A stretch of 7,579 nt of DNA, taken from an uncultured Megasphaera sp. (GTDB lineage Bacteria; Bacillota; Negativicutes; Veillonellales; Megasphaeraceae). The notes beneath the pieces are model-generated. The model was not told the origin of the DNA. It saw only the letters and a program-made list of their open reading frames with translations, and made no database searches. Below are positions 1-5,795 of this stretch, one piece after another (the stretch's first letter is position 1; each line of letters opens with the position of its first letter). The translations under genes and the position numbers were made by a program. The DNA lies in the NCBI GenBank assembly GCA_900554215.1, contig USGG01000071.1, positions 1-7,579 of the forward strand. Reading direction: 5' to 3'.

Positions 1-44
1 GGCACCGGGACGAAGCGCCGCCGGCGCAGCGGAAGACTGGCACG

Positions 45-335
45 ATGCTGCGTACCTTCCGCTGCCTTCGCTGCGGCAAGGTTGTAGTCGTGGCCCATGG
101 GGCAGATAAGCGGAGAAAATTCTGCTCGCCCCATTGCGAGCGGCTGTACTGGAAACATTCCAAAAACGTGCAGTCGCAGGCCGTCCAGCATACATTTTAT
201 TGTAGAAACTGCGGTATCCTGGTGACGATACGGGATGCCAAAGACAGGCGGACGGCTTTCTGCAGCGCCGACTGCCGCAAGCAATGGTTTTCTTTGCATA
301 GAAATTCTATGATACGCAGCAGGATAAAACCGTAA
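45..335 (+). CDS. Small tandem four-cysteine (zinc-finger-like) protein
   Basis: I do not recognise a named family. The 96-residue protein consists of two copies of one module with identical cysteine spacing: C7-x2-C10-x16-C27-x3-C31 and C53-x2-C56-x16-C73-x3-C77. Each ends in an FCS-x2-C element followed by aromatic and basic residues and a His (H38, H85). The repeat period is 46 residues. This pattern is typical of treble-clef or zinc-ribbon modules, so zinc binding and contact with nucleic acid or protein are reasonable inferences; the protein is strongly basic. The ATG at 45 has only a weak Shine-Dalgarno candidate (GGAAG, 31-35). The frame is open leftward to the window edge with similar GC-rich codons, so the true start may lie outside and this may be the C-terminal part of a longer protein. 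A terminator follows at once, so it belongs to a different transcript from the molybdenum operon. Confidence 0.7.
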   Translation: MLRTFRCLRCGKVVVVAHGADKRRKFCSPHCERLYWKHSKNVQSQAVQHTFYCRNCGILVTIRDAKDRRTAFCSADCRKQWFSLHRNSMIRSRIKP

Positions 336-349
336 ATAAAGATATACGT

Positions 350-384
350 AAAAAGCCTGGACAAGTTGATTGTCCGGGCTTTTT
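350..384 (+). terminator. Rho-independent terminator of the four-cysteine gene
   Basis: A 15-base-pair stem pairs 350-364 with 370-384 around a 5-base loop (365-369). Pairing is complete apart from one G-U pair. The left arm begins with five A and the right arm ends in five T, followed by CGTTT. It begins 14 bases after the stop codon at 333-335. The A and T flanks make it potentially bidirectional, although no minus-strand gene is visible to the right. Confidence 0.9.
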
Positions 385-394
385 CGTTTATACT
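366..394 (+). promoter_or_regulatory. Candidate sigma-A promoter of the molybdenum operon
   Basis: A -35 box TTGATT (366-371) and a -10 box TATACT (389-394) are separated by exactly 17 bases. This is the only good pair I find in the AT-rich gap before the regulator gene. Transcription would start near 400-402, leaving a leader of about 45 bases. The -35 box sits in the loop and right arm of the preceding terminator hairpin. Identification is by eye only. Confidence 0.5.
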
Positions 395-402
395 TTGTAT
401 AA
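388..402 (+). promoter_or_regulatory. Perfect palindrome over the -10 box (possible operator)
   Basis: TTATAC (388-393) and GTATAA (397-402) form a perfect 6-3-6 inverted repeat that covers the proposed -10 box and start site. A repressor bound here would block RNA polymerase. Its AT-rich arms could also be chance in an AT-rich gap. Confidence 0.35.
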
Positions 403-406
403 GAGC

Positions 407-430
407 CGATATTCGTGCATAAGAATAACG
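407..430 (+). promoter_or_regulatory. Candidate ModE-type operator in the leader
   Basis: CGATATTC (407-414) and GAATAACG (423-430) form an inverted repeat with 7 of 8 positions matching and an 8-base spacer. Read as CGATAT-N12-ATAACG, the outer half-sites keep the spacing of the enterobacterial ModE consensus as I remember it (CG-TATATA-N6-TATATA-CG style), although the inner bases differ. It lies just downstream of the predicted transcription start and upstream of the ribosome binding site at 433, a sensible place for autorepression by the adjacent ModE-like protein. Confidence 0.35.
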
Positions 431-446
431 GTAGGAGGGTACAGCA

Positions 447-773
447 ATGGAAGAACGAGAACTGCACTGCAAGGTGACAGTGCGTATCATGGCCGATAAA
501 AAAGCCTTCGGCCCCGGCGTGGCGGCTCTGCTGCGAGGTGTGCGGGACTGCCGTTCCCTGCAGGGCGCGGCGCGGCAGATGGATATGTCCTATTCCAAAG
601 CCTGGACGGTCATCCGCGAGGCTGAGCGTATCTGGGGATTTCCCCTGACGGAATGCCGCGTCGGCGGCAGGCGCGGCGGCGGATCGGTCCTGACCGTTCA
701 GGGAGAGGAAATACTGCGGCGGTACGACGAGATGGAAGAATCCGGACTTTTAGACAAGATCGCGAATCGGTAA
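447..773 (+). CDS. modE: ModE-like molybdate-responsive regulator, DNA-binding domain only, probably frameshifted
   Basis: The 108-residue product is a winged helix-turn-helix of the ModE N-terminal family. The HTH is at about 37-60 (SLQGAARQMDMSYSKAWTVI), followed by E60 and the wing with the Gly-rich run VGGRRGGGS (72-80) and LT-x2-GEEIL (82-90). There is no C-terminal TOBE molybdate-binding pair, as in the short ModE-like proteins of many Firmicutes, which may need another sensor. Start: ATG at 447 preceded by AGGAGG at 433-438. After residue about 100 the sequence stops looking like the family. The expected amphipathic helix (YDEMEE followed by a KQFDRFFS-like segment) is encoded in the -1 frame up to 856, so the native protein was probably about 136 residues. 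As head gene of the operon it probably regulates the operon, including itself. Family assignment is firm; the frameshift is inferred. Confidence 0.85.
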   Translation: MEERELHCKVTVRIMADKKAFGPGVAALLRGVRDCRSLQGAARQMDMSYSKAWTVIREAERIWGFPLTECRVGGRRGGGSVLTVQGEEILRRYDEMEESGLLDKIANR

Positions 774-856
774 AAGCCGTGGCAGCGAAGCAGTTTGACC
801 GCTTTTTCAGCCGCAGCGAGCTGGAGAAAATAAAAGCAGGAGAGGTGCAGCCATGA
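753..856 (+). other. Out-of-frame C-terminal tail of the ModE-like regulator
   Basis: In the frame -1 to the regulator, codons from 753 read RQDRESVKAVAAKQFDRFFS and continue for 14 more residues to a TGA at 854-856. This amphipathic helical stretch with an aromatic FDRFF end is what ModE-like single-domain proteins normally carry after the RRYDEMEE segment. Its stop overlaps the next start codon as ATGA (853-856). Adding one T to the TTTT run at 748-751 would join it to the upstream frame and give about 136 residues. It has no start codon or ribosome binding site of its own, so it is a displaced piece and not a separate gene. Confidence 0.65.
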
Positions 857-1872
857 AAAAAATCAGGACAGAAGAGGCCGTAGGCCACGTATTGTGCCAC
901 GACATTACGCAGATTATAAAAGGCGTGTCCAAAGGGCCGGTGTTCCGCAAGGGACATGTTATTCAGGAGGAAGACATTCCCGTGCTGCTGTCTGTCGGCA
1001 AGGAGCATGTGTTTATATGGGAATGTGATGATTCGATGCTTCATGAAAACGACGCAGCGGCGATCATGCGGGATTTTTCTCAGGGCGCGAACATGCATGC
1101 CACCGAGGCGAAGGAAGGGAAAATCGAGCTCGTTGCTGACTGCGACGGCTTGCTTACGATTCGCCGGCAGGGCTTGCAGGCCGTCAATTCCTTAGGTGAA
1201 ATGATGATTGCCTCGCGTCACGGCGGCTTTGCCGTCAAGCAAGGCGACGTGCTGGCAGGGATGCGGGTCATCCCCCTGGTCATTTCCAAGGCGAAGATGG
1301 AAGCGGCCAAGGCAGCGGCCGGAACGGAGCCGTTGTTCAACGTATTGCCCTTTACGGCTAAGACGGCCGGCGTCGTCACGACAGGTAGCGAAGTGTTTAA
1401 GGGACGCATTGCCGATACGTTTACGCCGGTCATCGAGGAAAAGTTGGCCGAGTACGGCATCGCCGTGACGCAGCACGTCACGCTGGCCGACGACCCGGCG
1501 GCGATTACGGCGGCGATTCAGGATATGTTGGCTCGGGGTGTCGATATGGTGTTCTGCACGGGCGGCATGAGCGTCGACCCCGACGACCAGACGCCGCTGG
1601 CTATCAAGAATACGAGGGCGCGCATCGTGTCGTACGGCGCGCCGGTGCTGCCGGGGGCAATGTTTTTGCTGGCCTATACGGACGACGGCCGTCCTGTCGC
1701 CGGCCTGCCGGGCTGCGTCATGTACAGCAAGCGGACGATTTTCGACCTGGTCCTGCCGTCGCTGGCGGCTGGCGTGGAAATCAAAGCCGACGATTTGACG
1801 CGCCTCGGCGAAGGCGGCCTGTGCCTGAACTGCCCCGTGTGTACCTTTCCAAACTGTGGATTTGGAAAATAG
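853..1872 (+). CDS. MoeA-like molybdopterin-binding protein with Cys-rich tail
   Basis: This 339-residue protein belongs to the MoeA/MogA/CinA superfamily, which binds molybdopterin and takes part in molybdenum insertion. The MPT-binding domain spans about 168-305: VVTTGSEVFKGR-x2-D (174-188), FCTGGMSVDPDDQT (234-247), and GAPVLPG followed by GLPGC (262-288), with Cys288 where classic MoeA has Asn. The N-terminal 1-60 (AVGHVLCHDITQI, FRKGHVI-x3-DIPVLLSVG) is a separate module. At 339 residues it is shorter than canonical MoeA (about 410), so it is a MoeA-like variant; whether it replaces MoeA is uncertain. The C-terminus ends CLNCPVCTFPNCGFGK with Cys324, 327, 330 and 335, a likely metal site. 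The ATG at 853 has AGGAG at 838-842 and overlaps the stop of the regulator's shifted frame. The next gene begins 8 bases after its stop. Confidence 0.88.
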   Translation: MKKIRTEEAVGHVLCHDITQIIKGVSKGPVFRKGHVIQEEDIPVLLSVGKEHVFIWECDDSMLHENDAAAIMRDFSQGANMHATEAKEGKIELVADCDGLLTIRRQGLQAVNSLGEMMIASRHGGFAVKQGDVLAGMRVIPLVISKAKMEAAKAAAGTEPLFNVLPFTAKTAGVVTTGSEVFKGRIADTFTPVIEEKLAEYGIAVTQHVTLADDPAAITAAIQDMLARGVDMVFCTGGMSVDPDDQTPLAIKNTRARIVSYGAPVLPGAMFLLAYTDDGRPVAGLPGCVMYSKRTIFDLVLPSLAAGVEIKADDLTRLGEGGLCLNCPVCTFPNCGFGK

Positions 1873-1875
1873 GAG
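1871..1875 (+). promoter_or_regulatory. Ribosome binding site fixing the moaC start
   Basis: AGGAG lies 5 bases before the ATG at 1881 and overlaps the moeA-like stop codon (1870-1872). It favours 1881 over an in-frame ATG at 1821, which is buried in the previous gene. Confidence 0.8.
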
Positions 1876-1880
1876 AGACT

Positions 1881-2372
1881 ATGGAACATTTTACCCATAT
1901 AGACGAGAAGGGAAACGCCGTCATGGTCGACGTGAGCGGCAAGGCGGCGACGGCGCGGGCGGCGACGGCTGCCGGGCGCATCGTCATGAGCCGGGAATGC
2001 TACGAAGCGGTGACGGCCGGAGACATCGCTAAGGGAGACGTCCTCGGCACGGCCCGCGTGGCCGGCATCATGGGGGCGAAGCGGACGAGCGAGCTCATTC
2101 CCCTGTGCCACATACTAAATTTAAGCAAATGTGCCGTCGATTTCATCTTTCACGACGAGGAAGGGGCTATTGAATGCCGCTGTACCGTCAAGTGCCAGGG
2201 GCAGACGGGCGTAGAAATGGAAGCCCTGACGGGTGTATCGGCGGCCCTGCTCACGGTGTACGATATGTGCAAGGCCGTCGACAAGAGAATGGTGATTACG
2301 GATATTCATTTGCTGGAAAAAATCGGCGGCAAGAGCGGATATTTTTCTTTTGACGGACAGGATGACCTATGA
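1881..2372 (+). CDS. moaC: Cyclic pyranopterin monophosphate synthase MoaC
   Basis: MoaC converts the MoaA product (3',8-cyclo-GTP derivative) into cyclic pyranopterin monophosphate in the cytoplasm, the first committed Moco intermediate. The 163-residue length is standard. Family motifs are complete: MVDVSGKAATAR (15-26), KGDV (51-54), AKRTSELIPLCH (66-77), KCQGQTGVEMEALTGVS (104-120), VYDMCKAVDK (126-135) and KIGGKSG (147-153). Residues corresponding to the E. coli active site are present and align without offset: Lys51, His77, Glu112, Glu114, Asp128 and Lys131. The start at 1881 is chosen from the Shine-Dalgarno and the family N-terminus (FTHID-x4-AVMVDV). Its TGA overlaps the moaA ATG (ATGA, 2369-2372), which implies translational coupling. 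Confidence 0.97.
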   Translation: MEHFTHIDEKGNAVMVDVSGKAATARAATAAGRIVMSRECYEAVTAGDIAKGDVLGTARVAGIMGAKRTSELIPLCHILNLSKCAVDFIFHDEEGAIECRCTVKCQGQTGVEMEALTGVSAALLTVYDMCKAVDKRMVITDIHLLEKIGGKSGYFSFDGQDDL

Positions 2373-3334
2373 TAGATACATTAGGACGCCGTATCGACTA
2401 CCTGCGCATTTCGATTACGGACCGCTGCAACATGCGCTGCCGCTACTGCATGCCCGACGGCATATCTGCCGTGGGGCACGGCGACGTCCTGCGCTATGAG
2501 GAAATCGTCGAAATCTGCCGGGCGGCCCTGCGCGTCGGGATTACGAAGTTCAAGGTCACAGGCGGCGAGCCCTTCGTCCGCAAGGGAGCCGTCGGCTTTA
2601 TACGGGAGATGCGGAGTCTGCCGGGCGTCGAGTCCGTGACAGTGACGACGAACGGCTGGCTGTTGTCCCAGGTATTGCCGGAGCTGCGGCGCATCGGTAT
2701 AGACGGCGTCAATATCAGCCTGGACAGCCTGGACAGGGCCCAGTATCGGGCCATTACGGGCGTCGATGCCTTGTCTGAGGTGTTGCAGGCGGTGCGGCAG
2801 TGCGCGGTGTCGGGCTTGCCGACAAAGATCAACGCCGTCCTGCTGGCCGATACGAAGGAGCAGCTTGCGCCCCTGGCCCGTTTGGCGGAGGAACTGCCGG
2901 TGGACGTGCGGTTTATCGAGCTCATGCCCATCGGCTGCGGCGCATACCAGCAGGGCGGCAGCGCCGACGAGGCTTTGGCATTCCTGCGCGGCGCTTATCC
3001 CGATTTAGCGCCCCTGTCGGTTCGGCGGGGCAACGGCCCGGCGGCGTATTACGCCAGCCGCAGGCTGAAGGGATATATCGGGATGATCGCGGCCAATTCG
3101 CACGTCTTCTGCCGGCAGTGCAACCGCCTGCGGCTGACGAGCACGGGGTTTTTAAAGCCCTGTCTCTGCTACGACGACGGCGTGGATTTACGGGCTGTTG
3201 TCCGTTCCGGCCAAGGGGAAGGCTTGCTGGCGCAGGCCATAGCGCAGGCTATACTCCGCAAGCCGGCCCGGCATTGCTTTGGCCAGAGCCAGGATGTGAC
3301 GGAACGGAAGGCTATGAATGAAATTGGAGGCTAG
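2369..3334 (+). CDS. moaA: GTP 3',8-cyclase MoaA (radical SAM)
   Basis: MoaA uses S-adenosylmethionine and two [4Fe-4S] clusters to cyclise GTP, the first step of Moco synthesis. The 321 residues are close to the usual 320-340. The N-terminal radical-SAM cluster motif is C20-x3-C24-x2-C27 (CNMRCRYC), followed by MPDG, the SAM-binding GGEP (65-68), TTNG (93-96) and NISLDSL (115-121). The second, GTP-binding cluster motif is C248-x2-C251-x13-C265 (FCRQCNRLRLTSTGFLKPCL). It ends MNEIGG, keeping the conserved C-terminal Gly-Gly needed for activity in homologues. The start overlaps the moaC stop, with CAGGA at 2358-2362. Its TAG ends one base before the next ATG. All key residues are present, so it should be functional; oxygen-labile clusters suit an anaerobe. 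Confidence 0.97.
   Translation: MIDTLGRRIDYLRISITDRCNMRCRYCMPDGISAVGHGDVLRYEEIVEICRAALRVGITKFKVTGGEPFVRKGAVGFIREMRSLPGVESVTVTTNGWLLSQVLPELRRIGIDGVNISLDSLDRAQYRAITGVDALSEVLQAVRQCAVSGLPTKINAVLLADTKEQLAPLARLAEELPVDVRFIELMPIGCGAYQQGGSADEALAFLRGAYPDLAPLSVRRGNGPAAYYASRRLKGYIGMIAANSHVFCRQCNRLRLTSTGFLKPCLCYDDGVDLRAVVRSGQGEGLLAQAIAQAILRKPARHCFGQSQDVTERKAMNEIGG
3326..3330 (+). promoter_or_regulatory. Ribosome binding site fixing the MOSC-mogA start
   Basis: GGAGG sits 5 bases before the ATG at 3336. An in-frame ATG at 3318 also has a purine-rich stretch (GGAAGG, 3306-3311), but starting there would add six residues before the family's usual MGIVRAV-type N-terminus, so 3336 is preferred. Confidence 0.7.
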
Positions 3335-3335
3335 T

Positions 3336-4256
3336 ATGGGAATTGTAAGAGCTGTTTGTACGAGCAAGGTCAAGGGGACGCAGAAGCGGCCGGAGCCCTT
3401 CGTCCGCTGTCTTGTGAATTGGGGGATTGAAGGCGACGCCCACGGCGGTCCTTGGCACCGTCAGGTAAGTTTGTTGTCTCTGGAAAAAATAGAAGAATTC
3501 CGCCGCCGCGGCGCGCCTGTATCGTACGGCGATTTCGGTGAAAACATTGTCGCCGAAGGCATTGATTTTTCGTCGCTGCCCGTAGGCACGCTCTTTCGCT
3601 GCGGCGACGTCTTGCTGGAAATGACTCAAATCGGCAAGGAATGTCACAGCCACTGCGCCATTTATCATGCCGTAGGCGACTGCATCATGCCCCGCGAGGG
3701 CGTCTTCGCCCACGTATTGGAAGGCGGCGTCATTCGTCCCGGCGATGAAATCGTCGTGGAGCCGCGGCGGGGAAAGCGGCCTTATCAGGCGGCGGTGATT
3801 ACCTTATCCGACAAGGGCAGCCGCGGCGAGCGCAGGGACGAAAGCGGCCCTGTCGTCGCCGAAGCGCTGCGGCAGCGGGGCTACGACGTCGCAGAGGAGC
3901 TGCTGCTGCCTGACGGCATGGAGCCTCTTAAACGGGAATTGATCCGATTGGCCGACCAGCGGCAGCTGGATTTGATTTTGACGACAGGCGGCACGGGATT
4001 CGGGCCGCGCGAAGGGACTCTCGCCGTGGCGACGCGGCAGGCCCCGGGCATCGCCGAGGCCATGCGGGCGGCGTCCCTGGCCGTGACGAAGCGGGCCATG
4101 CTGTCCCGGGCCGTCAGCGTCATTCGCGGCAAGACCCTTATCGTCAATCTGCCGGGCAGCCCCAAGGCCTGCCGGGAATGTATGGACGTTTTTTTAGATA
4201 CGATTCCTCATGGATTGGATTTGCTCCGCGGCGACGGCGGCGACTGTGCCCGATGA
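3336..4256 (+). CDS. MOSC domain - MogA molybdopterin adenylyltransferase fusion
   Basis: This 306-residue protein joins two Moco domains. Residues 1-143 are a single MOSC domain (V-x3-SKVKGTQK, GDAHGGPWHRQVSLLS, YGDFGEN, then QIGKECHSHCAIY with Cys103 and Cys107, GDCIMPREGVFAHVL, GGVIRPGDEI). MOSC domains bind or carry sulfur or Moco. Residues 149-298 are a MogA/MoaB-type domain that adenylylates molybdopterin before metal insertion: AAVITLSDKGSRGERRDESG (152-171), LPDG (191-194), LTTGGTGFGPREGT (215-228), GIAEAMR (238-244), NLPGSPKACRECM (271-283). Glu226 replaces the Asp of the usual R-D-x-T motif, and the following Pro is Leu. MOSC-MogA fusions are known in anaerobic Firmicutes, from memory. 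The linker is VEPRRGKRP (141-149). The gene begins one base after moaA stops; modA begins 30 bases downstream. The two-domain assignment is firm; the exact MOSC role is not. Confidence 0.93.
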   Translation: MGIVRAVCTSKVKGTQKRPEPFVRCLVNWGIEGDAHGGPWHRQVSLLSLEKIEEFRRRGAPVSYGDFGENIVAEGIDFSSLPVGTLFRCGDVLLEMTQIGKECHSHCAIYHAVGDCIMPREGVFAHVLEGGVIRPGDEIVVEPRRGKRPYQAAVITLSDKGSRGERRDESGPVVAEALRQRGYDVAEELLLPDGMEPLKRELIRLADQRQLDLILTTGGTGFGPREGTLAVATRQAPGIAEAMRAASLAVTKRAMLSRAVSVIRGKTLIVNLPGSPKACRECMDVFLDTIPHGLDLLRGDGGDCAR

Positions 4257-4286
4257 GGCTAGGAGCGGAATGGAAAGGATGGCTGT

Positions 4287-5120
4287 ATGATGAAGTGGAA
4301 ACGCGCATTGGGCGTCGCGCTGCTGCTTGCAGGCATGGCCGTACTGGCCGGCTGCGGCGGGCAAAACGGGGCGGAGCAAGGAAAGACAATGCTCACCGTC
4401 TTTGCGGCGGCCAGCATGACTGAGACGATGAACGAAATCGCCGAGGCATATCAGCAGGAGCATCCCGACGTAGAAATCGTCTATAATTTTGACTCGTCAG
4501 GGACGCTGAAGCATCAGATTCAAAACGGCGCGGCCTGCGACATATTCATTTCGGCGGCCCAGAAGCAGATGGACCAGCTCGACGCGTCGAAGGATGAAAA
4601 GGCCAATCCGGAACGGCTGGATTTTGTGCTCCCGGGGACGCGGGTCGATTTGCTGGAAAACAAGGTCGTCTTAGCGACGCCGGAGGGAAATCCGAAGCAG
4701 ATTGCCAGCTTCGACGACATGGCGCAGAAGCTTGAAGACGGTTCCATCCGCCTGGTCATGGGCAACAGCGACGTGCCCGTAGGCCAGTATACGCAGAAGA
4801 TATTGGCTTATTACGGGCTAGACGAACAGGCTATTGCCGAGCAGGGCCGTATCACGTACGGCTCGAACGTCAAGGAAGTCACGACGCAGGTCAAGGAAGG
4901 CAGCGCCGACTGCGGGGTCATTTACGGTACCGACGCCTACAGCGCCGGCTTGAAGCCCGTCGGCGAAGCGACGAAGGACATGTGCGGGCAGGTCGTCTAT
5001 CCGGCGGCCGTATTGAAGACCAGCGCCCATCAGGATGCGGCCAAGGATTTCCTCACCTATCTCCGGAGCGAAAAGGCTATGGCCGTCTTTGAGGGCGTCG
5101 GCTTCAGCCGGGCAGGGTAA
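4287..5120 (+). CDS. modA: Molybdate ABC transporter substrate-binding lipoprotein ModA
   Basis: ModA captures molybdate (and usually tungstate) outside the membrane and hands it to ModBC. The 277-residue protein has a lipoprotein signal: basic MMKWKR, hydrophobic core (7-20) and lipobox LAGC with Cys23 as the acylation site. The mature part shows ModA signatures: FAAASMTETMNEIAEAY (about 39-55), YNFDSSGTLKHQI (oxyanion-binding Ser pair), GAACDIFISAAQKQMDQL, NKVVLATPEGNP, a DVPVGQYTQKIL segment, and the late YGSNVKEVTTQVKEGSADCGVIYGTDA block. Two ATGs stand together (4287, 4290); GGAAAGGA at 4272-4279 serves either. Only 30 bases separate it from the previous gene and no promoter or terminator is visible between them, so it appears co-transcribed with the Moco genes. 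modB starts 3 bases after its stop. Confidence 0.96.
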   Translation: MMKWKRALGVALLLAGMAVLAGCGGQNGAEQGKTMLTVFAAASMTETMNEIAEAYQQEHPDVEIVYNFDSSGTLKHQIQNGAACDIFISAAQKQMDQLDASKDEKANPERLDFVLPGTRVDLLENKVVLATPEGNPKQIASFDDMAQKLEDGSIRLVMGNSDVPVGQYTQKILAYYGLDEQAIAEQGRITYGSNVKEVTTQVKEGSADCGVIYGTDAYSAGLKPVGEATKDMCGQVVYPAAVLKTSAHQDAAKDFLTYLRSEKAMAVFEGVGFSRAG

Positions 5121-5123
5121 GGC

Positions 5124-5795
5124 ATGGACTGGTATCCCCTTTGGAACAGCCTGCGCATCGCCGCGATTTCGTCGGTCCTCGTCTTTTTCTGCGGCATCGC
5201 CGCCGCCTACTATGTGGCGAAAGCGCCGCGCCTCGTCAAGGGCGTCCTCGACGTTGTCCTGACGCTGCCCCTGGTCCTGCCGCCGACGGTATGCGGCTGG
5301 CTCTTGCTGCTGGTATTCGGCCTGCGCCATCCCGTCGGCATGTTCCTGTACGATATAGGCTTTCCCCTGGTCATGACCTGGTACGGCGGCGTCGCGGCTT
5401 CGGCTGTCGTCGCCTTTCCCCTCATGTACCGGACGGCCCGCGGCGCCTTTGAAAGCTTTGACGAGACACTGGCCTGGAGCGGGCAGACCCTGGGATTGTC
5501 CAATACGTATATTTTTTGGCGTATCCGCATGCCCTATTGCAAGCAGGGCATTTTGGCTGGCCTCGTCCTGGCCTTTGCCCGGGCGCTGGGGGAATACGGC
5601 GCGACGAGCATGCTCATCGGTTATATTCCCAAGAACACGGCGACGATTTCGACGACGGTGTATCAGCTGTGGCGGACGAACGACGAATACGGTGCGTTCG
5701 TCTGGGTTCTCGTCAACATCGCTATCAGCGCCGTTGTCCTGGTGACGGTCAGCCTGATGGAACGGAAACGCCGCCGAAGGGAGGTCTGGTCGTGA
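5124..5795 (+). CDS. modB: Molybdate ABC transporter permease ModB
   Basis: This inner-membrane channel of the molybdate importer has 223 residues, standard for ModB. About five membrane segments are visible at 11-31, 43-66, 82-102, 143-165 and 192-212. TLPLVLPPTVCGWLLL (47-62) is the family's early signature. The cytoplasmic coupling (EAA) loop lies between about 118 and 160, with WSGQTLGLSNTYIFWRIRMP and ARALGEYGATSMLIGYIP (152-169), which contacts the ModC ATPase. The tail is very basic (ERKRRRRE). The ATG at 5124 has weak AGGG/AAGG sequences overlapping the modA stop, which suggests coupling. Its TGA overlaps the modC GTG start (GTGA, 5792-5795). Confidence 0.96.
   Translation: MDWYPLWNSLRIAAISSVLVFFCGIAAAYYVAKAPRLVKGVLDVVLTLPLVLPPTVCGWLLLLVFGLRHPVGMFLYDIGFPLVMTWYGGVAASAVVAFPLMYRTARGAFESFDETLAWSGQTLGLSNTYIFWRIRMPYCKQGILAGLVLAFARALGEYGATSMLIGYIPKNTATISTTVYQLWRTNDEYGAFVWVLVNIAISAVVLVTVSLMERKRRRREVWS
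5777..5785 (+). promoter_or_regulatory. Ribosome binding site fixing the GTG start of modC
   Basis: AAGGGAGGT lies inside the modB end, 6 bases before the GTG at 5792. The strong Shine-Dalgarno probably compensates for the non-ATG start. Upstream in-frame codons are only the shadow of modB. Confidence 0.75.

Noticed and set aside
385..446. Moco riboswitch in the operon leader
   Set aside because: The leader after the predicted start is only about 45 bases, too short for the known Moco RNA motif, and none of its helices are visible.
745..755. Programmed -1 ribosomal frameshifting in the regulator
   Set aside because: The sequence GGA-CTT-TTA-GAC is not an X-XXY-YYZ slippery heptamer and no strong downstream hairpin is evident, so an indel is the simpler explanation; not fully excluded.
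653..856. The -1 frame from ATG 653 as an independent 67-residue gene
   Set aside because: Its first part (653 to about 752) is an Arg-rich shadow of the regulator's wing, with no ribosome binding site. Only the part after about 753 looks real, and it reads as the displaced tail of the regulator.
610..1098. Long minus-strand open frame opposite the modE-like and moeA-like genes
   Set aside because: It is antisense to well-supported genes, has no family resemblance, and similar long antisense frames occur across the whole GC-rich window.
1821..1880. N-terminal extension of MoaC from ATG 1821
   Set aside because: It overlaps the moeA-like gene, lacks a ribosome binding site and lies outside the conserved MoaC N-terminus. 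ATG 1881 has AGGAG at the right distance.
4257..4286. Separate promoter or ModE site before modA
   Set aside because: The gap is 30 bases, filled by a ribosome binding site, with no -35/-10 pair or dyad.
5516..5791. N-terminal extension of ModC from ATG 5516
   Set aside because: This stretch is the out-of-frame shadow of modB. The ABC domain begins right after GTG 5792, which has a strong ribosome binding site.
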